Source: Candidatus Thorarchaeota archaeon
Lineage (GTDB): Archaea; Asgardarchaeota; Thorarchaeia; Thorarchaeales; Thorarchaeaceae
Assembly: GCA_029855935.1 (NCBI GenBank)
Contig: JAGSHN010000018.1
Span: 1-64,000 of the forward strand
Length of the DNA: 64,000 nt
Direction: 5' to 3'
The notes beneath the pieces were generated by a model that did not search any database, had not been told where the DNA came from, and worked only from the letters and a program-made list of their open reading frames with translations. Both the position numbers and the translations under genes were made by a program. The stretch's first letter is position 1, and each line of letters starts with the position of its first letter. Shown in pieces: positions 49,460-57,543 of this stretch.

Positions 49460-52400
49460 ATGAGAGCGAGCCGCATACTTCTCATCATGAGCCTGCTTCT
49501 GATGTCATCGCTGTTCGTTGTCAGTTTCTCGATGATGACGAGCACAACCAGCATCAGAGCAGAAGATGACAATTCTGATTCAGGTCTTGAAACTATATCG
49601 TTTCTTGAGCCAGTCAACAAGTTCGGGACGGCCACCTCGGTCTGGGACTACGTTGATGAACACTACAAGTCCAACTTGGGAAAAGTCACCGACTTCATCT
49701 ATATGACGCAGAATAACGACGACGCCGCAACGCTATCCGAGGCGGCATCGAGCTACGCCCTCTTGGAGTACCGCAGAACATGGAGTCCGTGGCTACCTGG
49801 CGGGTGGAGCTCGACCGGGGACTTCAAGCTCGTGAACACAGGGGGAGTCGACGGTGACGACTATGCAGGGTGTGGATTCGAGGAGCAGCATACAGCACAT
49901 GGAACACTCACCAGCCCCACCTACAACATGGCCGGAGTGGAGTCCTTCAAGTTCTCCGTATATCTGAAGGACTATAGACACGCCGGATCCTCCGCTGACC
50001 TGAAGGTCTACTTCAAGGACAGCTCGGGGAACTGGGACTACAAGTTCGACTTGGAGAACTGCGGCGAAGCGGATGCCAATGGATGGAGATACAAGGCAAT
50101 GACAGTCACTGACTCTCAGTACCTCCATGGCTCATTTCAAGTGAAATACGAGGCAACTCAGGTTGGCCAGTTCGAGATGGTAGGTGTGGACAACCACCGC
50201 ATCGAGAAGGGAGCCAATCACGGTCTGGACCAAGAGTTCCGCTTCACGAACGTTGACTACAACAGGTTTGCGGACGAGCGCCTGACAATCTATTCTTCCC
50301 CTCTAGGGGGCGAGAACATGATAGCCCAGTGCTGGACGGGATCATCGTGGCATACTCTCGGATCTATCAGCTCGAGCCCTCAGACCTTCAATGTTCACGA
50401 CTACCTCAACTCCGACACGTTCCGTGTGCGACTGATTGATGAAACGAGAGGCGGTGACTGGACAAGGAACAAATGGTACATCTCAAGGATGTACCTCTAT
50501 CTCTCAAATGCCATACCCACGCATCCGTACACACCAACGTCCGACTCACTGTATGACGGAGGGGTGTTCTATGCCCGACAGTCACCGCACAGCTCGAACT
50601 ATGCATATATCACTACCAAGCACGTCGATGATGACGGATACGGCGACATTGACTACTGCTACATCATCGGGCGCGTCAGCGGAACAGTGAGATGGAAAGC
50701 ACGGTACACCCCGGCTGGGAACCAGTGGACGATAATCAGCGGTTCCTCGTATATTGATCTCGGCCCCGGGAGTGTGATCAAGAGTGGCACAACCATCACC
50801 ATAACGTGGCACATCAGGTTCGACTGGAACCATCCGGACACCAATGACCTAGACATAGGACTAGAGACCGATGACGGCGTGTCCGATGTCACAACATACT
50901 TCCCAACAAACTGGGACGTAGAAACCGGCTTGGAGCTGATATATCACGGTGTGACAGATTCACGCGTCGACGTGGGAGGCTCTCTCTCTGTCACAGGCGA
51001 TATCAGATACTATGGATCGGCCTCTAACATAGCACCCGACCCATCAGAGGTAGAGGTCTATGTGACAAGAAGCCTGACCTCGTCAGCCAGCTGGACTGGA
51101 ACTCCGAACGGCGATGGAACCTTCTCAGTGCCAGTGTCTGTCGATACCTACGTCAGCAACAACAGATTCTCATACCAAGTGAGAGACACGGTGCATCACG
51201 TGAACCGGCTGACTGACCCATACAGCGATGATGTGATAGGAGATAGAGTCAAGGTAACTGACATGCACTGCGATGATCCGCAGAATAGGACCGACGTGGG
51301 TGCCTCTGTGACCATCTATGCCACTCTCGTCTACGAATACGATGACACACCCGTGACGACAGGCACTGTGACGATAAACGGCATCACTGCAACCCACGAG
51401 GGGAGTGGTACGTGGTCCATCACACATTCTGAGAGCTCGGTGACATCGATCACGTTTGACACCGTGGCAATATCGGGAGACACGTACGGCCTCTCTGTTG
51501 TGAACCAGAACTCTCAGAGCGTCGAGGTGATATGGGACCAGATCATCGTGGGCGGATATTCTGTCGAGGACTCGTGGGTGAACATCGGCGCGACAGTTGA
51601 TGTCCACGTCACACTCACCTACGCCTACGATGGGGCCAACGTCACCGACGGTACCGTGACCCTCAACGGCTATTCTGCATCACACGTCAGCGGCAGCGCT
51701 TGGGTGGCCCCGGTCTCTCAGTCCGACGTGACAAGAATCATCTTCAACGACGTAGCGTGCAGTGGAAACCAGTACGGAATAACAGTGGTGGACCAGAATG
51801 GCCAACAACAGCCGGTGACCTGGGACAAGGTGACTGTACGCTCCTATTCGGTGACCGACGCGCGAGTCAACATAGGAGACTCCGTGACTATTCAGGTCGA
51901 GATAGAATACGAGTACGATGACACGGACGTTGTGGATGGCAGTGTCACAATCAACGGGATCTCGGCCACATACACTGGCAGCAATGGCGTATGGGAGATC
52001 ACTGTGACCCAGAGCACGGTACAGCAGGTGACCTACGACACTGTGGCGTGCGTGGGTAACGCCCACGGAATATCAGCCGTCGATCAGAACGGCCAATCGA
52101 CATCTGTCATCTGGGATGCGCTGGTGATCCACATAACAGACCCCACAGATCAGCGGATTGACATCGGGGCGAATGCCAGCGGCATCGCGGTGTCAGCAAC
52201 GTACGCTTACGACGGCGGTGCATATGACGGTTCACTGACGCTCAATGACACAACCTTCCAATTTGCGACGGTGGGAAGACGCGGGTACACTGTGTCCAGT
52301 GCAGCAGGCGACGACACCTATGGAATCTCTGTGATTCTCACCAATGACGAGACCTACTGCATCTGGGATGCACTTATCGTCCACTTGTCAGGCCCATCCG

Positions 52401-54556
52401 ACCAGAGGATCAACATAGGTGACGCGGCCTCGGGAATCTCGGCATCAGCTGTCTACGCTTATGATGGCGCCTCCTATGACGGCACGCTGGCTCTCAACGA
52501 TACCACGTTCGTCTACGCCACTGTGGGCAAGAGAGGATACACTGTCGCAAGTGCGGCAGGCGACGACACCTATGGAATCTCGGCAATACTCTCCAACGAT
52601 GAGACCTACTGCGTCTGGGATGCCCTGATTGCAAGCGTCACCGACCCGGTTGACCAGCGAATCAACGTGGGTGACACTGTGACCGGAGTGACCGCATCGG
52701 CGGTCTACGCCTACGACAATGCGGTCTATGACGGCACGCTGATCCTCAATGATACGAATCTGGCCTACGGTACTGTTGGCAAGAGAGGATATTCTGTGGC
52801 CTCTGGTGCTGGCGATGATTCCTACGGCATAACGGTCGTCCTTTCCAGCGGGGAAACATACTGCATCTGGGACGAGATTGAGGTGCAGGGCTACACGGTC
52901 GCGGATAGTCGCGTCAATATCGGGACAACGGTCACCGTCCAGGTCTTGCTCCGGTACGCGTACGACAGTGCGTATGTCAACACCGCGACAGTGATCATCA
53001 ACGGCCTCGTGGCATCACACGCCGGAGATGGTACGTGGGAGGTCACGGTGAGCAGGAATGTCGTGTCAAGCAGGACTCTCAACAATGTGACCGTTGAGAA
53101 TGACGCATTGTACGGCATTGACGTCTTGAACCAGAATGGTCAGTCAGTGACCATAATCTGGGATGCGATAGAGGTCTACGAGATTGGCTCACCTGAGTGG
53201 GTGCTCTCGGGCGAGTCGTTCACCGTCTGGGCCAGGCTAAGACTTGCCTTCGACGGCCACGAGCTCGGTGCGGAGGACAATGTGATCATCGGCAACATAG
53301 CGGCCACCTGGAACGGCTCCTGCTTCGTCATCTCTGACTCGTACTCTGGAACCGGTGCTAGAACCTACCACGTGAACGCCACAGTGGAGGCCACCTATGG
53401 TATCTCTACTATCGAGGCAGTGGAGACGACAACAACGAAGGTCACGGACACGCCAGGAATCACTGACCTCAGCAGCGACTTTGAGCCTGCGAACAACCTC
53501 TACGTTGGCGTTCTCTCAACCGACCCGCTCTGGATACAGTGGGACCCTGTCAATGACCCGCAGCCGCCAGAGTTCTCGTTCACAGTCACAGGAGCCTACA
53601 TTGACGAATGGACTGTGACCTCCTCGTGGAGCAACTCCACAGTGGCCACCGGAACAACTGCCGGGCAAAAGACTGTTGCAATCGAGAGCGGACTGCCCTA
53701 CAGTGCCAAGAACTACACGTACAGAATCGAGGTCAGAAACGAGGCGGGATACTCAACATATGTCGATATCTATGTCCTCGTGACGGACTTCACGGCACCA
53801 ACAATTGTCGGTCCGGACGACGTATCGCTTGAGGCTGGTGACAGCATAGTTCTGAACTGGACCCTCGATGACGCGCACCCGGGTGAGCTCAGGGTCATCA
53901 TCGACGGCACGCCCGGTGCGTACGAGGAGTGGGAAACGGGCGAGTTCCGGCTGACTGTTGAGGGCAACTCCCTTGGTGAGCACAACTACACGATTGAGGT
54001 CAATGACGACTTTGGCAACGTGAGGACAGACACCGTGATCGTCACAGTTGTCGATACAACGCCTCCAGAGATCAGTCACCCCGATGACGTGGTCATGTCC
54101 GAGTCCGACACAAACGTCACCATAGAATGGACGGGATCTGACCTCTTCCCCGGGACCTACGCCATATTTCGAAACGACACCGTCATCGAGTCGGGACGCT
54201 GGAACTCCAGCAGCGAGACGATCAGCGTCAGACTTGATGGTCTGGCACTAGGATACTACGTCTTCAGACTTGTGCTCAACGACACTTCGGGCAACTCCGC
54301 GAGCGATGAGGTTGCCGTCCAGGTCACAGCAGAGACCACAACAACGACCACCACCACGACTACAACGACGACCACTACTACAACAACGACCACAAGTACA
54401 ACGTCGGAGACCACCGGGGTCACGACAATCACGACCACAATCACAGGACCAGGTTTCACACTCGTGGTGATGATAATAATTGGCGCCGCGGGCGGAATGA
54501 TTGTCATTGTGATCGTGATTCTCAACAGGAAGGGCGTCATAGGCTCCGGACCGTAG
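49460..54556 (+). CDS. 1698-aa secreted, membrane-anchored surface protein with tandem beta-sandwich (Ig-like) repeats
   Basis: Signal peptide, repeated RVNIGxxVTIQVxxxYxYDxxxVxxGxVTINGxxAT units, Thr-rich stalk, C-terminal TM. Confidence 0.9.
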   Translation: MRASRILLIMSLLLMSSLFVVSFSMMTSTTSIRAEDDNSDSGLETISFLEPVNKFGTATSVWDYVDEHYKSNLGKVTDFIYMTQNNDDAATLSEAASSYALLEYRRTWSPWLPGGWSSTGDFKLVNTGGVDGDDYAGCGFEEQHTAHGTLTSPTYNMAGVESFKFSVYLKDYRHAGSSADLKVYFKDSSGNWDYKFDLENCGEADANGWRYKAMTVTDSQYLHGSFQVKYEATQVGQFEMVGVDNHRIEKGANHGLDQEFRFTNVDYNRFADERLTIYSSPLGGENMIAQCWTGSSWHTLGSISSSPQTFNVHDYLNSDTFRVRLIDETRGGDWTRNKWYISRMYLYLSNAIPTHPYTPTSDSLYDGGVFYARQSPHSSNYAYITTKHVDDDGYGDIDYCYIIGRVSGTVRWKARYTPAGNQWTIISGSSYIDLGPGSVIKSGTTITITWHIRFDWNHPDTNDLDIGLETDDGVSDVTTYFPTNWDVETGLELIYHGVTDSRVDVGGSLSVTGDIRYYGSASNIAPDPSEVEVYVTRSLTSSASWTGTPNGDGTFSVPVSVDTYVSNNRFSYQVRDTVHHVNRLTDPYSDDVIGDRVKVTDMHCDDPQNRTDVGASVTIYATLVYEYDDTPVTTGTVTINGITATHEGSGTWSITHSESSVTSITFDTVAISGDTYGLSVVNQNSQSVEVIWDQIIVGGYSVEDSWVNIGATVDVHVTLTYAYDGANVTDGTVTLNGYSASHVSGSAWVAPVSQSDVTRIIFNDVACSGNQYGITVVDQNGQQQPVTWDKVTVRSYSVTDARVNIGDSVTIQVEIEYEYDDTDVVDGSVTINGISATYTGSNGVWEITVTQSTVQQVTYDTVACVGNAHGISAVDQNGQSTSVIWDALVIHITDPTDQRIDIGANASGIAVSATYAYDGGAYDGSLTLNDTTFQFATVGRRGYTVSSAAGDDTYGISVILTNDETYCIWDALIVHLSGPSDQRINIGDAASGISASAVYAYDGASYDGTLALNDTTFVYATVGKRGYTVASAAGDDTYGISAILSNDETYCVWDALIASVTDPVDQRINVGDTVTGVTASAVYAYDNAVYDGTLILNDTNLAYGTVGKRGYSVASGAGDDSYGITVVLSSGETYCIWDEIEVQGYTVADSRVNIGTTVTVQVLLRYAYDSAYVNTATVIINGLVASHAGDGTWEVTVSRNVVSSRTLNNVTVENDALYGIDVLNQNGQSVTIIWDAIEVYEIGSPEWVLSGESFTVWARLRLAFDGHELGAEDNVIIGNIAATWNGSCFVISDSYSGTGARTYHVNATVEATYGISTIEAVETTTTKVTDTPGITDLSSDFEPANNLYVGVLSTDPLWIQWDPVNDPQPPEFSFTVTGAYIDEWTVTSSWSNSTVATGTTAGQKTVAIESGLPYSAKNYTYRIEVRNEAGYSTYVDIYVLVTDFTAPTIVGPDDVSLEAGDSIVLNWTLDDAHPGELRVIIDGTPGAYEEWETGEFRLTVEGNSLGEHNYTIEVNDDFGNVRTDTVIVTVVDTTPPEISHPDDVVMSESDTNVTIEWTGSDLFPGTYAIFRNDTVIESGRWNSSSETISVRLDGLALGYYVFRLVLNDTSGNSASDEVAVQVTAETTTTTTTTTTTTTTTTTTTTSTTSETTGVTTITTTITGPGFTLVVMIIIGAAGGMIVIVIVILNRKGVIGSGP
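52109..52864 (+). repeat. Three tandem 252-bp (84-aa) repeats in the surface protein gene
   Basis: Units start at [AG]TCTGGGATGC at 52109, 52361 and 52613 and end at 52864; each encodes DQRI(D/N)(I/V)G...YAYD...YDG(S/T)L.LNDT......GY.V.S.AGDD.YGI...L...ETYC. Confidence 0.92.
54330..54412 (+). repeat. Threonine-codon (ACN) microsatellite, stalk of surface protein
   Basis: acaacaacgaccaccaccacgactacaacgacgaccactactacaacaacg. Confidence 0.85.
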
Positions 54557-54570
54557 CCACACATACGGAT

Positions 54571-54630
54571 GGAGAGTGGCAGATAGCCGGGCCAACCCGG
54601 CCTCCACTCCCGCCATTTTCTCTTTTTCCT
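54571..54630 (+). terminator. GC hairpin plus T-rich tract after surface protein gene
   Basis: ggagagtggcagataGCCGGG-ccaa-CCCGGCctccactcccgccattttctctttttcctc. Confidence 0.55.
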
Positions 54631-55009
54631 CTCATCGAGCGAGGAGCAGGTGGGCAACGGCCCGCGTCGGATTGCCATTTGCACCCCACGTCGCGCCCAA
54701 AGGGAGCACAGTGGTCCTAGCGTATCCGGGGTGGCAACAGGAAACTCTGACGACAACGGGGATGAAGACAGGTGATTGTCGTCATTGGAGGGTAATATCC
54801 TCGCGTTAGTCAATGATCAAACGGGTGAGCTCACAAACAAGGTGCTCTGGTTTCATAGACCCTCATTGGCCCGCATTGGTGCATACTCGTGCTGGTGAGC
54901 AATTCCGCCCTGTCGTCATCATCTCTCAGATTCGAGAATGGTGTGATCTTGACGAGATACAACTCGTTGTGATCTGGAAAGATGAATCTTGAACAGACTG
55001 ATGTACGTC

Positions 55010-55127
55010 TGGCGTAGACCACTCGCCATAGATTTTCAAAGTCTTGACAAGTCATAGTTTCCGGCATCAACCCAAGTTCACAACAACACAGAAACCGTCT
55101 GCTTGGTCAAGACTTGAGTCTACGCCA
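55010..55127. repeat. Two nested inverted repeats at the 3' end of the mazF-like gene
   Basis: Outer TGGCGTAGAC (55010-55019)/GTCTACGCCA (55118-55127); inner AAGTCTTGAC (55039-55048)/GTCAAGACTT (55106-55115). Confidence 0.6.
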
Positions 55128-55476
55128 ACGAAAGGATGTTATAAAGTGTGTAACGAATTTTGAGTAGATCTTTCTTTACAATTGGCTCAGGGGTCTTCTG
55201 TGAAATCCGCTGTATCGAAACGGTGCGAATCTGATGACACAACGCAAAGGACTTTGACCGTAGCCCCCTCACCATTTCAACAGGGACAACCGTCCACCAA
55301 TTTCGCCTTTTGGTTGTAAGTGGAACAATAATGGCAAGTCCAAGGTCCTTGCTAGTGTTCCTATGCCTCGTAGGAATTGCAACAATGACGCACGGTCTTG
55401 TCTTTGCCTCTTCGTGCCCGACCACGGGGTCAAGGTTGACGTGGACAATATCGCCTACGGAAAACGTGTCACCCAT
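55120..55476 (-). CDS. MazF/PemK-family toxin-like endoribonuclease
   Basis: VGDIVHVNLDPVVGHEEAKTRPCVIVA...LGLAIIVPLTT...FALCHQIRTVSIQRIS. Confidence 0.8.
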   Translation of the reverse strand: MGDTFSVGDIVHVNLDPVVGHEEAKTRPCVIVAIPTRHRNTSKDLGLAIIVPLTTKRRNWWTVVPVEMVRGLRSKSFALCHQIRTVSIQRISQKTPEPIVKKDLLKIRYTLYNILSLA

Positions 55477-55484
55477 CTACGCAG

Positions 55485-56279
55485 TCACTCCAGATCTGAA
55501 TCGATACGGCCAAAGTCTTCGGCTATTTCGATGTCTTCGGGACTTGGAACGATACCCTCAACCCGAAGAGTCGAGCCAGCACATTGCTGGTCTGTTAGCA
55601 TTGAGAGCTGTGCAATTGTTTCTTGTGTCCAATCGCGGAGCAATACCTGAAGTTCTTGAATCTGTTTCTTGGTCAGGGTTGCTTGCATCTGGGCTAGTCC
55701 GATTACCACTATCACCAAAGTCGGGAACAGCGCAAGGTTGTACGTCATTATCCACCACGACAGGGACAAACTGTCAATTTGCCCTTCGTCACTCTCTACT
55801 GCTGTTGCATCTGGCATCTCGGAAGTGTCATCAACAATGCGTCGAAGCTCTTTCATAAGCCTTTGAAAGTCAGAGTATTCGAGATGGAGATTTCCGTCCG
55901 GTCCCGCTTCAACAGAGAACATAAGGACTGGCAGTAGAGTCCTGAGAGTATCGAGCGCAAATGTGAAGTTAGAGAGAACAACTGAGCCATAGAGTTCTCT
56001 AAGCGTTTCAAACAGTGCACTGTCCTCCGCTATTCTTTGGAAGAATGACTGAAGTGACTTATACGCGGAGATTGCTGTCTTCTTTGCCTTTTCTATGTCC
56101 TGAAACATCGCCAGAAACGAAGACTCGAACTCCTCTAGGACAAGCTTCTTGATGGCTGCACCAATTGATTCTCTTGAGAATTCCTCAATAAGCGCTTGCA
56201 GATGACTGTCGACATGCTTGGGTTCACCCATCAAATGCGCACTGATCATGCTGGAGCGATTGGGAACCATTTGCATCAT
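55485..56279 (-). CDS. Helical protein with one TM-like segment, upstream partner of mazF-like gene
   Basis: 264-aa ORF, 8-nt gap to mazF-like start; hydrophobic WWIMTYNLALFPTLVIVVIGLAQM. Confidence 0.7.
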   Translation of the reverse strand: MMQMVPNRSSMISAHLMGEPKHVDSHLQALIEEFSRESIGAAIKKLVLEEFESSFLAMFQDIEKAKKTAISAYKSLQSFFQRIAEDSALFETLRELYGSVVLSNFTFALDTLRTLLPVLMFSVEAGPDGNLHLEYSDFQRLMKELRRIVDDTSEMPDATAVESDEGQIDSLSLSWWIMTYNLALFPTLVIVVIGLAQMQATLTKKQIQELQVLLRDWTQETIAQLSMLTDQQCAGSTLRVEGIVPSPEDIEIAEDFGRIDSDLE

Positions 56280-56954
56280 CGACTACCTGCCTCCGAATTG
56301 GCTGGTGACTCCCACAGCTTTTTTTTCCGACCACGTTTGTGTTCCCGCCTAGCTCTCTATGATAGAACTTTCGGTTTCGCTCTTATCATAGTTTTCTGCC
56401 TGAAACGCGTGACTTTATCCCGACGAAACATTCAGCCCATCGTCGCTGTGCACTCTTGGGAAACGAGGGGTCGCTACGAAACCCGGCCGTACCATTGCAG
56501 TTGTCGTGGAACACCTTGTAGTCAGACTCTAGATAGCTGAGGCGAGTGTTATGTATCTGCTCGACGGTCCTTGCAGGACTGCTGTGCCGATAGTCGTGAA
56601 TCTCCACACGTTCCCCGCAGTCGGTCTTGGTTCGCTTCTCCGTGCTAGTGGAGAGCCTTGTCTGCTGCAGGGGACACATCGGCAGTCACTCATCGTGATA
56701 GGTCACAGGAAGGCCGTTCCACGCCCATACATTGTTCTGGAGAGGACACTGTCAGCCTACTTGGACTGGCGCCCTCCCGGTAGTACCGCACCTGCATACA
56801 GACTGCGCTTCTTGTGTGTGTCCAGCCTCTCGCAACAAGCGAGACCCCAGTTTCTTGCTGGCATCATAGAGCGAAATTGCGGGCACACCCTTCCAAGCGG
56901 CCGATAGACTGTGATCCAATGACAGGTTTGCAGCATCGGAGCCACAATATTCAG

Positions 56955-57540
56955 TTAGGTCCTATGCGTGGATACATTCAGTCGGGACTCACTAGACAAG
57001 GTTCCAACTCCGAAGAGAACTACAATGCTCAAGTAGAAGCCTCTAAGAGAAACACCAGAACTATGTTTCCGGTGACCACTTGAGATCGCGGCGGTTTCGA
57101 CGTGGGTCACGTCACAAAGAGCCGAATCACCAAGTTCGGGAGCAGGGTCAGTTGAGGCGGGTTCGGCTCCCGGTTCTGGCCGCGTAGATAGAAGCTGCGA
57201 GCTGTCATACACCGACGTTGCCTCGTAGTACTAGTTCTGCGTGTAGTTGGTGACTAGCCTCTGCATCATCCGCATAATGGTGTTGGAGAAGAACTGGAAG
57301 GATTCAGAGCCGCTTGACAGATATAGGCCACGAGTAGCCAACAACTGAGCCTGACCGTAGTCTCTCGCTTGAAGAAGAGGAGGGCTTTGGCGAATTGTTC
57401 ATAGTCAGACTATGTGGCTCTGCGGAATCAGGTTATCCTAGGCGGGCCCAGCCCGTGTCGAGTCGCCATCTACGGCCAGCGTCATGCTCAAGTTCATCCA
57501 CCAAAAGACCAATTACGAAAGTGCTCAATCTCAGCGGGAG
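56955..57540 (-). pseudogene. Possible decayed protein-coding gene (frameshift and in-frame stop)
   Basis: Minus-strand fragments SDYEQFAKALLFFKR (one frame) then ARDYGQAQLLATRGLYLSSGSESFQFFSNTIMRMMQRLVTNYTQN*YYEATSVYDSSQLLSTRPEPGAEP (adjacent frame, TAG inside). Confidence 0.3.
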
Positions 57541-57543
57541 TGA

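Noticed and set aside
54256-54813. 185-aa minus-strand ORF with poly-Val
   Set aside because: Poly-Val is the reverse complement of the Thr-codon stalk; the frame is an artefact.
54831-55070. 79-aa minus-strand ORF next to the mazF-like gene, considered as antitoxin
   Set aside because: Sequence does not resemble any antitoxin DNA-binding fold, it lies downstream of the toxin and includes the inverted-repeat region; not convincing as coding.
56386-56907. Possible transposase remnant in the ORF-poor stretch (ORFs 56386..56679 - and 56551..56907 +)
   Set aside because: Some protein-like text but no DDE or other transposase motif and no terminal inverted repeats recognised by eye.
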